Of a DNA stretch of 64,000 bases, positions 18,188 to 25,886 are shown piece after piece. The notes under the pieces are model-generated. The model worked only from the letters and a program-made list of their open reading frames with translations, was not told the origin of the DNA and did no database searches. A program made the translations under genes and the position numbers. This DNA is from Pseudotabrizicola sp. (GTDB taxonomy: Bacteria > Pseudomonadota > Alphaproteobacteria > Rhodobacterales > Rhodobacteraceae): positions 1 to 64,000 of the forward strand of contig NZ_JAUSNR010000015.1 in NCBI RefSeq assembly GCF_030656345.1, read 5' to 3'. Each line of letters opens with the position of its first letter. Within the stretch, counting starts at the first letter, position 1.

Positions 18188-19311
18188 ACTTCGTCTTCTG
18201 GCATTCCTACCTCATGTTCCACCAGGCCGCGTACATCCGCGAGCTGGCGAACATGCCCGGCAACACGGTGCACTGGTGCGTGGACGAGGCCTTGCCCCGC
18301 CGCTACCGCGAGCGCGGCTATCCGGTGCCGCACACCGGCCAGGTCCAGGTGCACGTGGCGCCCACACCGGCGCAGATCGCCGAGCTGGCATCGCTGCCCG
18401 ACTCGGTGCAGGTGTTCTTTGGCCTGCGGGGTTTCGCCCTGCCGCTGGCCGCCTTCAAGGCCAGCCTGGGCGAGCCGGTGCACCGCTTCCTGATGACGGA
18501 GAACCGCTACGAGCCGGGCGCACAGCTGCTGCCCCGCTGGCTGGTCTACACATGGGACGCGCTGCGCTACCGCCGCCACCTGAGCGGCGTGTTCTGCATC
18601 GGCCATTCGGGCCGTTACGGTGGTGCGCGGTTCTTCTCGGCCTGCGGCTACCCGGTGGATCGCATCGTGCCCTTCATCCACGTGGTGGACAGCACACCGG
18701 TGCAACACCTGCCGGTGCAGCGCGATCACAAAGAAATCCTCTTTGTGGGCCAGTTGATCGTGCGCAAGCGGGTCGATCTGTTGTTGCAGGCCTTCAGCCA
18801 GCTCGACGTTCCCTCGGCCCGCCTGCGCATCATTGGCCAGGGTGAAGAAACGCAGAACCTTCAGCGGCTCGCCATCCAGCTCGGCGTGGCCGGGCGGGTG
18901 AGCTTCTCGCCGGGCATGCCCAACGCCGAGACCGTCGCGGCCATGGCCTCGGCCGACGTGCTGGTGCTGCCCAGCCGGTTCGACGGCTGGGGCGCGGTGG
19001 TCAACGAAGCCTTGATGGTGGGCTCCCCCGTGATCTGCAGCGACCGCTGCGGCGCCAGCGATGTGATCGAGAACGGGCGCAATGGTTATGTGTTCGAGGC
19101 CGGCAACGCCAGCGCGCTGGGGGAGCGCCTGCAGCGCATCTGCGAGGACTTCCAGTGGGACCGCGCTGCGCTGGCGAGCGCCGAGTCCGTGCGCCTGGGC
19201 GGAGCGGCGGTGGCCGCGCGCTTTCAACGCAACGTCCGGCGACTGCTCGCCACCTGCCCGGCCCACAGCCCGCGCGGCGCAACCCCCACCCAGAAGATTC
19301 TCAAAAAATGA
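18184..19311 (+). CDS. Glycosyltransferase family 4 protein
   Basis: A 375-residue GT-B glycosyltransferase. The C-terminal half holds the GT4 donor site: ILFVGQLIVRKRVDLLLQAF, RLRIIGQGEE and SADVLVLPSRFDGWGAVVNE, with the E-x7-E-like element (FDGWGAVVNEALMVGSPVI). The N-terminal acceptor domain begins MNFVFWHSYLMFHQAAYIRE. It transfers a sugar from a nucleotide donor to the growing lipid-linked unit on the cytoplasmic side. Donor and linkage unknown. ATGA overlaps on both sides. Confidence 0.83.
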   Translation: MNFVFWHSYLMFHQAAYIRELANMPGNTVHWCVDEALPRRYRERGYPVPHTGQVQVHVAPTPAQIAELASLPDSVQVFFGLRGFALPLAAFKASLGEPVHRFLMTENRYEPGAQLLPRWLVYTWDALRYRRHLSGVFCIGHSGRYGGARFFSACGYPVDRIVPFIHVVDSTPVQHLPVQRDHKEILFVGQLIVRKRVDLLLQAFSQLDVPSARLRIIGQGEETQNLQRLAIQLGVAGRVSFSPGMPNAETVAAMASADVLVLPSRFDGWGAVVNEALMVGSPVICSDRCGASDVIENGRNGYVFEAGNASALGERLQRICEDFQWDRAALASAESVRLGGAAVAARFQRNVRRLLATCPAHSPRGATPTQKILKK

Positions 19312-20456
19312 ACGTCGGCATCCTCACCTTCCACTTCAGCGACAACTACGGTGCCGCGCTGCAAGCCTATGCCTTGCGCCGCTGGATGAACGAGCGAGGC
19401 CACCACGCCAGCTTCATCGACTACCGGCCGGCGCACATCGAACACGGTGGCAGCCTGTGCCTGCCCACGTCACCGGCCAAACTCAAGGCCAACCTGAAGG
19501 TGGTGTATCTGGCGGTGTCGTCATTCATCAACGAGCACTTCGGCAACAAGAGCCAGAAGGCGAAGTTCGATCAATTCCGTGAGCGCTTCCTGGATGTCAG
19601 GCCCGATGCCGCGCCCACCGACAACAGCGCATCGCTGGCCGCCGCGCGGTCGTTCGACCTGCTCGTGGCGGGCAGCGACCAGATCTGGAGCCCGTCCCAG
19701 CATTTCGGTTTTGATGCGAACTACTTTCTGGCCTTCGCCAAGCGCTACCCCGCCCGAAAGATCTCGTACGCCGCCAGCTTCGGTCGGGACCGGGTGTCCG
19801 CGTCGGAAGCGGCGCAGCTGCCGCCGTTGCTGCGCAACTTCGATGCCATTTCGGTGCGTGAAGCCTCCGGTGTCACGCTGGTCGAACGCGCCACCGGGCA
19901 CAAGCCGGCCAACGTACCCGACCCCACGCTGCTGCACAGCGACTACACGGAGCTGACCGAGAGCGCGCCGTCCACGCACGACGAGTCCTACCTCTTTTGC
20001 TACGGGCTGCGCTCGCCCGACAACATCCGTCAAACAGCCGAACTCGTTGCACAACAACTGGGTTGCCCCATCCGTTCGCCGCACAACCCGCACCGGCGCT
20101 GGGTCGAGATCGGCGACACCGTCCATCCCGATCCCGGCGAGTGGGTCGCCTTGATCAAGAACGCACGGTTTGTGGTGACCAACTCGTTCCACGGCACGGT
20201 GTTCTCGCTGCTGTTCAAAAAGCCCTTCATCGTGGCCGGGCTGACGGGCGACAAAGCCGCCGCCAATGCCCGCGCGATCCACCTGCTGCGCGCCGTCGGA
20301 CTGGAAAGCCGTTTTGCGCCGGCGTTCTCGGCGCAGAACACCCAGGCCCTGATGGCGCGGGACATCGACTGGGCCGACGTGGACCAGCAGCTGTCGGAGC
20401 TGCGACGGGCCGGCAACGCATTTCTGAGCACGCAAATGGAGGCCGCAGCCCCATGA
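19308..20456 (+). CDS. Polysaccharide pyruvyl transferase family protein
   Basis: A 382-residue protein starting MNVGILTFHFSDNYGAALQA, a hallmark of the polysaccharide pyruvyl transferase family (WcaK/CsaB type). Other family features are DLLVAGSDQIWSP, SYAASFG and the C-terminal FVVTNSFHGTVFSLLFKKPF. It adds a pyruvate ketal from phosphoenolpyruvate to a sugar, giving the polymer negative charge. It overlaps its neighbours by 4 nt on both sides. Specificity is inferred from family only. Confidence 0.88.
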   Translation: MNVGILTFHFSDNYGAALQAYALRRWMNERGHHASFIDYRPAHIEHGGSLCLPTSPAKLKANLKVVYLAVSSFINEHFGNKSQKAKFDQFRERFLDVRPDAAPTDNSASLAAARSFDLLVAGSDQIWSPSQHFGFDANYFLAFAKRYPARKISYAASFGRDRVSASEAAQLPPLLRNFDAISVREASGVTLVERATGHKPANVPDPTLLHSDYTELTESAPSTHDESYLFCYGLRSPDNIRQTAELVAQQLGCPIRSPHNPHRRWVEIGDTVHPDPGEWVALIKNARFVVTNSFHGTVFSLLFKKPFIVAGLTGDKAAANARAIHLLRAVGLESRFAPAFSAQNTQALMARDIDWADVDQQLSELRRAGNAFLSTQMEAAAP

Positions 20457-21037
20457 GCGAATCCCTGAACGACGTCACGCGCGACTTCCGCTCGCTGCGC
20501 TACCGCAGCGACTTCAGCACCGCGGCCAAGCTGCGGCGCTTCGCGTGGGAAGTGGTGTGGCTGCTGGCCTTCAGGCCCACGCCGCGCTGGGCGCTGCACG
20601 GGTGGCGGCGCCAGCTGCTGCGCTGGTTCGGCGCCGAGATCGGTGATGGCTGCCGCATCGCACCCAGCTGCCGCGTGTGGGCACCGTGGAACCTCGTCAT
20701 GGGCGAGTTCTCGGCGCTCGGCGATGGTGTGGACTGCTACAGCATGGGCCGCATCACCCTGGGCTCCAAGGTCGCGGTGAGCCAGCGCACTTTTCTGTGC
20801 GCCGGCTCGCACGACATCCATTCCCTCTCCAGGCCCTTGATCACCGGCCCCATCGTGATCGAAGACCACGTGTGGATCGCGGCGGAGTGTTTTGTGCACC
20901 CGGACGTGGTGATCCGGGAAGGTGCCGTCATCGGCGCGCGTTCGGTCGTGCTCAAGGAAATGCCCGCTTGGTCCGTCTGCGCCGGCAACCCGTGTCGAAA
21001 GATCAAGGACCGTGTGGTGAAGGAACGCCATGTTTGA
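20453..21037 (+). CDS. WcaF-like left-handed beta-helix acetyltransferase
   Basis: A 194-residue hexapeptide-repeat acetyltransferase. Repeats run from about residue 65 (IGDGCRIAPSCRVW) to 180, with HDIHSLSRPLITGPIVIEDH and WIAAECFVHPDVVIREGAVI, resembling WcaF of colanic-acid clusters. It uses acetyl-CoA to O-acetylate a sugar. The gene overlaps the pyruvyl transferase by 4 nt and the next gene by 8 nt. Acceptor unknown. Confidence 0.85.
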   Translation: MSESLNDVTRDFRSLRYRSDFSTAAKLRRFAWEVVWLLAFRPTPRWALHGWRRQLLRWFGAEIGDGCRIAPSCRVWAPWNLVMGEFSALGDGVDCYSMGRITLGSKVAVSQRTFLCAGSHDIHSLSRPLITGPIVIEDHVWIAAECFVHPDVVIREGAVIGARSVVLKEMPAWSVCAGNPCRKIKDRVVKERHV

Positions 21038-21986
21038 CAAACTGGCCAAGGTGGTCGGCATCTTCAGCGAGGCCCTGCGCGACGCTCTCTTGTTCCTGCG
21101 GTTCAACTCGTACTCGCCGCTGGTGGACAAGTCCCGGCGCGCGTTCTACAAAATCATCATCGAAGCCCACACGATCGAGAAGGGGCTGTCGCTGCCGAAC
21201 CCGAAGCTGCTGTTCGGCAAGGACAAGATCCGTTTTGTCATGGCCGCACTGTCGCGCTACGACCTGCAGCACTCTGCCGTGCCCGCCCACATGTCGCTGG
21301 GCGCCCTGGACGCCTACGTGAACTTCCATGCCAAGGTGGGCGCGTCCGACCCCTTGCTCGACGAGATCGCGAACTACCTGAAAACCTGGGAAGCGAAACT
21401 GCCCCGGCCCTGGAAGGGTGGCACGCGTGACTACTCGTTCAATGGCCAGCCACCGAGCAGCCTGCAGCACCTGATGGCCAGCCGCTCCAGCATCCGCACG
21501 CTCCAATCCACGCCGCTGCACCCCGACCGGATACTCGAAGCGATCGCACTCGCACAGCTCGCGCCCTCCCAGTGCAACCGCCAGTCATCGCGGGTACATG
21601 CCTACCAGGACCCCGAGCGCATCCAGGCGCTGCTGGCCCTGCAGGGCGGCTCGCGCGGCTTTGCGGGATCGGTCGGCAACCTGTTCGTGGTGAGCTCGGA
21701 CATCTGCGCCTGGGGTGGCCCGGGGCAACGCAACCAGGCGTATGTCGACGGTGCGCTGTTCGCCATGTGCCTCATGTTTGCCTGCCGCTCGATGGGCTGG
21801 GGCGCCTGCCCGCTCAACCTCGCCATCAACCACAAGACCGAGTCCGCGATCCGCAGCGCGGGCGACATACCGGCCGGTGAGCGGCTGATCATGATGATCG
21901 CCTTCGGTGAACCCATCGCCCCCGACACCCGGGTGGCTTTCTCGCCGAGAAGGCCGGTGGCGGAAATCGCCACGCTGCACGCATGA
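21030..21986 (+). CDS. Nitroreductase-family flavoprotein in polysaccharide operon
   Basis: A 318-residue protein whose C-terminal two thirds has the FMN-binding nitroreductase fold: SSLQHLMASRSSIRTLQSTP, LAQLAPSQCNRQSSRVHAY (the SxxNxQ FMN site) and WGACPLNLAINHKTESAIR. The N-terminal 100 residues (SRRAFYKIIIEAHTIEKGL) occur in nitroreductase homologues from capsule clusters. These often neighbour pyruvyl transferase genes, as here. The substrate is unknown; a redox step on a sugar or cofactor is possible. It overlaps the upstream gene by 8 nt. Confidence 0.75.
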   Translation: MFDKLAKVVGIFSEALRDALLFLRFNSYSPLVDKSRRAFYKIIIEAHTIEKGLSLPNPKLLFGKDKIRFVMAALSRYDLQHSAVPAHMSLGALDAYVNFHAKVGASDPLLDEIANYLKTWEAKLPRPWKGGTRDYSFNGQPPSSLQHLMASRSSIRTLQSTPLHPDRILEAIALAQLAPSQCNRQSSRVHAYQDPERIQALLALQGGSRGFAGSVGNLFVVSSDICAWGGPGQRNQAYVDGALFAMCLMFACRSMGWGACPLNLAINHKTESAIRSAGDIPAGERLIMMIAFGEPIAPDTRVAFSPRRPVAEIATLHA

Positions 21987-21990
21987 GGAG
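21985..21990 (+). promoter_or_regulatory. Ribosome-binding site for the GT2 gene
   Basis: The nitroreductase stop codon lies within GCATGAGGAG, so the stop and a GAGGAG Shine-Dalgarno overlap, 6 nt before the ATG at 21997. This fixes the start and couples termination to re-initiation. Confidence 0.6.
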
Positions 21991-21996
21991 ATTTCC

Positions 21997-22968
21997 ATGA
22001 CCATCACGGCGATCATCCTGACGTACAACGAGGCCCTGCACATCGAGCGCGCCATCCGGTCCATCCAGCCATTCACCGACCAGATCTGCGTGGTCGACTC
22101 CGGCTCCACCGACGGCACCACCGAGATCGCGCGCAGGCTGGGGGCCGAGGTGCACACGCACGCGTTCGTCAACCAGGCCAAGCAGTTCCAGTGGGCGCTC
22201 GACACGCTGGTCATCCGTGGCGACTGGGTGCTGCGCCTGGACGCCGACGAAATCATCGAACCCGACCTCGCGCGCGAGATCGCCGACCAGTTGCCGCTGC
22301 TGTCGGGCGAGGTGGTGGGCGTCAACCTCAAGCGCAAGCACATCTTCATGGACCGTTGGGTGCGCTTTGGTGGGCGCTACCCGCTGGTGATGCTGCGCCT
22401 GTGGCGCCATGGGCACGGCCGCATCGAAGACCGCTGGATGGACGAACACATGGTGGTCTGGGGCGGGCACACGGTCACCTTTGACGGCGGCTTTGCCGAC
22501 CACAACCTCAACGACCTGAGCTACTTCGTCGACAAGCACAACAAGTACGCGACGCGCGAAGCCATCGAAGTGCTGAACCAGCGGCTGGGCCTGTTCGGCC
22601 GCGACGAAGGGCTCAACGCCCACAGCGCTTCGTTCCAGGCCTCGTCCAAGCGCTGGGTCAAGGAACGCATCTACAACCGCATTCCCTTCACCGTCAGCGC
22701 CACCCTGTACTTCTTGTGGCGCTACATCTTCCAGCTGGGTTTTCTGGACGGCCGCAGCGGGCTGGTCTACCACTTCCTGCAGGGTTTCTGGTACCGCTTT
22801 CTCGTGGGCGCCAAGCTCATGGAGCTGGAGCGGGCCGTGGCCCACCTCGACGACAAGGCCGCCATCTGCGCCGAGCTGAGCCGCCTGACCGGACACAAGC
22901 TGGTGGCGCAGAGCGCGCCCGTGGCGAACCCGGCCGTCAACCAAGACCGGCTGGCACCCCGCCTCTGA
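21997..22968 (+). CDS. Glycosyltransferase family 2 protein (WaaE/KdtX-like)
   Basis: A 323-residue GT-A enzyme starting MTITAIILTYNEALHIERAI, with CVVDSGSTDGTTEIA and the metal-binding WVLRLDADEIIE (DxD). The C-terminal half (LIYNRIPF-type WVKERIYNRIPFTVSA, then YFLWRYIFQLGFLDG) matches the WaaE-like GT2 subfamily. It acts on the cytoplasmic face of the inner membrane. Donor sugar unknown. A 10-nt gap separates it from the preceding gene. Confidence 0.85.
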   Translation: MTITAIILTYNEALHIERAIRSIQPFTDQICVVDSGSTDGTTEIARRLGAEVHTHAFVNQAKQFQWALDTLVIRGDWVLRLDADEIIEPDLAREIADQLPLLSGEVVGVNLKRKHIFMDRWVRFGGRYPLVMLRLWRHGHGRIEDRWMDEHMVVWGGHTVTFDGGFADHNLNDLSYFVDKHNKYATREAIEVLNQRLGLFGRDEGLNAHSASFQASSKRWVKERIYNRIPFTVSATLYFLWRYIFQLGFLDGRSGLVYHFLQGFWYRFLVGAKLMELERAVAHLDDKAAICAELSRLTGHKLVAQSAPVANPAVNQDRLAPRL

Positions 22969-22981
22969 CCCCAGGACTCAC

Positions 22982-23863
22982 ATGCCGACCTCCACACGAC
23001 TTCCCTTCATGACACTGATGCTGGTGGCCCTTTGCCTGGCCGCGCGTGCCGGGGCGCAGGCCAGCGACCACCTGATCTGCAAAGACGCCGCCACCCCAGC
23101 GGGCGCCACACAGGTGGGCGCCTTGCAACCGTTGTTCCGCGATTGCCCCCGGCTCAATGACATCGATTTCACCGGGCGGGCCGACGGGCGCAAGTACTAC
23201 AGCGGCGTCTACACAGGTCCGCCCAAGGACCGCAGCTTTTACGAACAGGCCGACGACGGCGTGGTGATGCAGCGGGGGGGCGTGCTGGCCACCGTGAAGA
23301 CCACCTCGTACCCCGGACACTTCCCCTTGCTCAGCGGGGCACGGCCGTTCTACATCGAAGCCCAGGTGTCGACGTCGTCCAACCACCGGGACAACTTTCC
23401 GGCGGTGTGGCTCATGCCGATCGAACACAACGCCCGCATGGAAGACGTGTACGAAGGCGACCCCAAGAGTTTCGAGCGCTGGTTCGAGCTCGACATCGAC
23501 GAAGGCGGCTTCGGACCGGGCGGCCACCACACCGCCATCTCGTGGTCCGGCATCTGGCCCAACTACAAAAAGATCCAGAACCCCAACCCGACATCGAAAG
23601 TGCCGCTGGACCGGACGCAGCCCAACGTTTTCGGCGTGTCGTACTCACCCGAGACCCTGACGGTGCGCTGGTGGCTGAACGGCCAGCAGGTGCTGGAAGC
23701 GACCCAACCCTTTGTGCCCGAGATCGCGCGGCGGCAGAACTTCTACCTGATCGTCTCGGCGCAAAGCCACAGGAACATCAGCCACTACCAGATGAAGCTG
23801 CTGGGCGTGCGTGCCTTCGTGGGCGACGCCGTGCCAGCACCCAAAGCCAAGGGGCCGCCGTGA
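22982..23863 (+). CDS. Secreted glycoside hydrolase family 16 protein
   Basis: A 293-residue protein with a signal peptide (FMTLMLVALCLAARAGAQ) and a concanavalin-like beta-sandwich. The GH16 active-site motif ExDxxE is seen as ELDIDE inside RWFELDIDEGGFG. GH16 members cleave beta-1,3/1,4-glucans or galactans, or act as transglycosylases. Inside a synthesis operon it probably trims or releases the operon's own polymer in the periplasm or outside the cell. It overlaps the next gene by GTGA. Substrate inferred only. Confidence 0.8.
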   Translation: MPTSTRLPFMTLMLVALCLAARAGAQASDHLICKDAATPAGATQVGALQPLFRDCPRLNDIDFTGRADGRKYYSGVYTGPPKDRSFYEQADDGVVMQRGGVLATVKTTSYPGHFPLLSGARPFYIEAQVSTSSNHRDNFPAVWLMPIEHNARMEDVYEGDPKSFERWFELDIDEGGFGPGGHHTAISWSGIWPNYKKIQNPNPTSKVPLDRTQPNVFGVSYSPETLTVRWWLNGQQVLEATQPFVPEIARRQNFYLIVSAQSHRNISHYQMKLLGVRAFVGDAVPAPKAKGPP

Positions 23864-25125
23864 AGCTGCTTTTCTACGGCATCAACTTCGCCCCCGAGCT
23901 CACCGGCATCGGCAAGTACACCGGCGAGATGGCGCAGTGGCTGGCCCGCGCGGGGCACGAGGTGCGCGTCATCACCGCACCGCCCTACTACCCGGCCTGG
24001 AAGGTGAGCACCGGCCACAGCGCCAGCGCGTACCGCACCGAGACGTGGCAAGGTGTTCGGGTGATGCGCACGCCGCTGTGGGTACCGGCGCAGCCGGGCG
24101 GCCTCAAGCGCCTGCTGCACCTGGCCAGCTTTGCGCTGAGCAGCCTGCCGGTGTTGTGGGCGCAGTGGCGCTGGAAGCCCGACGTGGTGTGGGTGGTGGA
24201 GCCCGCCCTGATGTGTGCGCCGGCGGCGGCGGCATTTGCTTCCCTGCGGGGCGCCCGCAGTTGGCTGCACATTCAGGACTACGAGGTGGACGCCGCGTTC
24301 GACCTGGGCCTGATCAAGGGCCCTGCGCTGCGCCACTGGGTGCAGCGGGCCGAGCGCTGGCTGATGCGCCGCTTCGACCGCGTGTCCACCATCTCCGGCC
24401 GCATGGTGGACCGCGCCCGGACCAAGGGCGTGGCGCCCTCGCAGGTGGTGCATTTCCCGAACTGGGTGGACATCAGTGGCATCACCCCGCTGGCAGCACC
24501 CAGCACCTACCGCGCCGAGCTGGGCCTGGCGCCCGACGCCGTGGTGGCCCTGTACTCCGGCAACATGGGCAACAAGCAGGGGCTGGACATCCTCGCCGAC
24601 GTGGCACGCCTGCTGCAGGACGAGCCGCGCATCCAGTTCGTATTGGGCGGCAACGGCTCGGGGCGGGCCGACCTGCAGGCGCGCTGCGCGGGTCTGAACA
24701 ACGTGCGCTTTCTGGACCTGCAACCGCTGGAGCGGCTGAACGACTGGCTGGGCCTGGCCGATGTGCACCTGCTGCCCCAGCGGGCCGATGCGGCCGACCT
24801 GGTGATGCCCTCCAAGCTCACCGGCATGCTGGCCAGCGGCCGCGCCGTGCTGGCCACCGCCTTGCCTCACACCGAGTTGTGCCGGGTGGTGGAGCACGAC
24901 GCCGTGTGTGGCGTTGTGGTGCCGCCTGAGAACCCGGTCGCCATGGCCCACGCGCTGCGTGCGCTGGCCTCGGACCCGACCCGCCGCGCCACGCTCGGCG
25001 CCAACGGCCGCCGCCACGCCGAAGCCGAGATGAGCCAGGACGTGATCCTGCGCCGGTTCGAAACCCAGTTGCGCGAGCTCGTGCAATCCCAAGGAGCGCT
25101 GCATGACCGCCCCGCTCCGCAATGA
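23860..25125 (+). CDS. WcaI-like colanic-acid-type glycosyltransferase (GT4)
   Basis: A 421-residue protein from a GTG start that overlaps the GH16 stop. Its start KLLFYGINFAPELTGIGKYT and VRVITAPPYYPAWKVSTGH are diagnostic of the WcaI/WbuB group. The donor site comprises VVALYSGNMGNKQGLDILAD and VMPSKLTGMLASGRAVLA. In colanic acid synthesis WcaI is a fucosyltransferase candidate, which fits the GDP-fucose genes in this operon. The exact sugar is not shown by sequence. A 33-nt gap follows before the export gene. Confidence 0.85.
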   Translation: MKLLFYGINFAPELTGIGKYTGEMAQWLARAGHEVRVITAPPYYPAWKVSTGHSASAYRTETWQGVRVMRTPLWVPAQPGGLKRLLHLASFALSSLPVLWAQWRWKPDVVWVVEPALMCAPAAAAFASLRGARSWLHIQDYEVDAAFDLGLIKGPALRHWVQRAERWLMRRFDRVSTISGRMVDRARTKGVAPSQVVHFPNWVDISGITPLAAPSTYRAELGLAPDAVVALYSGNMGNKQGLDILADVARLLQDEPRIQFVLGGNGSGRADLQARCAGLNNVRFLDLQPLERLNDWLGLADVHLLPQRADAADLVMPSKLTGMLASGRAVLATALPHTELCRVVEHDAVCGVVVPPENPVAMAHALRALASDPTRRATLGANGRRHAEAEMSQDVILRRFETQLRELVQSQGALHDRPAPQ

Positions 25126-25158
25126 ACATAGGCCGATGTGCCTGAAAGGAGACGCACC

Positions 25159-25872
25159 ATGCGCCATCACCACTTCCTGACGTTCAAGCACTGGGCCATG
25201 GGCGTGCTCGCCGTGGCAGCGGCCCTGCCGCTGCTGGCGCAGACGCCCACGGCCACCGATGCCGTGAGCGTCATCGAGTCGCCGAACGCGCCCATCAGCG
25301 CCCCGTCCACCGCTGGCACCGACTACCGCATGTCGTCCAACGACCTGATGGAGTTCGACGTGTTCGGCGTGCCCGACATGAAGCGCGATGTGCGCGTGAA
25401 CGCGTCGGGCGAGATCACGCTGCCACTCATTGGCCAGGTGAAGGTGGCGGGCCTCACGGCACAGGCCGCAGAACAACTGATCGCTGCGAAGTACGAGGAG
25501 AAGTACCTGCGCGACCCGCAGGTCTCGCTCTTCATCAAGGAGTTCACCACGCAGCGCGTCGCAATTGAAGGTGCAGTGATCCGCCCGGGCATCTACCCCA
25601 TGACGGGCCAGCTCACGCTGCTGCGCGCATTGGCCCTCTCGGGCGGCTTCGCACCCTACGCCGACATCAACCAGATCGTGGTGTACCGCAGCGGCACAGG
25701 CGGTGCGCGCGAACAGGCCACCTACGACCTCGACAAGGTGCGATCGGGCCAGGAAATGGACCCGGACATCCGCTCGGACGACGTGATCGTGGTCCAGCGC
25801 AACGCCCGGCGGACAGCGCTGCGGGACTCGCTCTTCGGCGACATCCTGAGCACGCTCAACCCCTTCAAGTAA
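25159..25872 (+). CDS. Polysaccharide export (OPX/Wza-family) protein
   Basis: A 237-residue protein; the ATG at 25159 has AAAGGAGA about 7 nt upstream, better than a GTG at 25138. After a signal sequence (WAMGVLAVAAALPLLAQ) come the Poly_export domain (DYRMSSNDLMEFDVFGVPDM to VSLFIKEFTTQRV) and an SLBB-like domain (IEGAVIRPGIYPMTGQLTLL). OPX proteins connect the periplasm to the outer membrane for polymer export. It is shorter than Wza (about 380) and has no lipobox cysteine, so it probably cannot form the full Wza outer-membrane helix barrel and may need a partner. Confidence 0.87.
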   Translation: MRHHHFLTFKHWAMGVLAVAAALPLLAQTPTATDAVSVIESPNAPISAPSTAGTDYRMSSNDLMEFDVFGVPDMKRDVRVNASGEITLPLIGQVKVAGLTAQAAEQLIAAKYEEKYLRDPQVSLFIKEFTTQRVAIEGAVIRPGIYPMTGQLTLLRALALSGGFAPYADINQIVVYRSGTGGAREQATYDLDKVRSGQEMDPDIRSDDVIVVQRNARRTALRDSLFGDILSTLNPFK

Positions 25873-25886
25873 CAGGGCTGCACACC

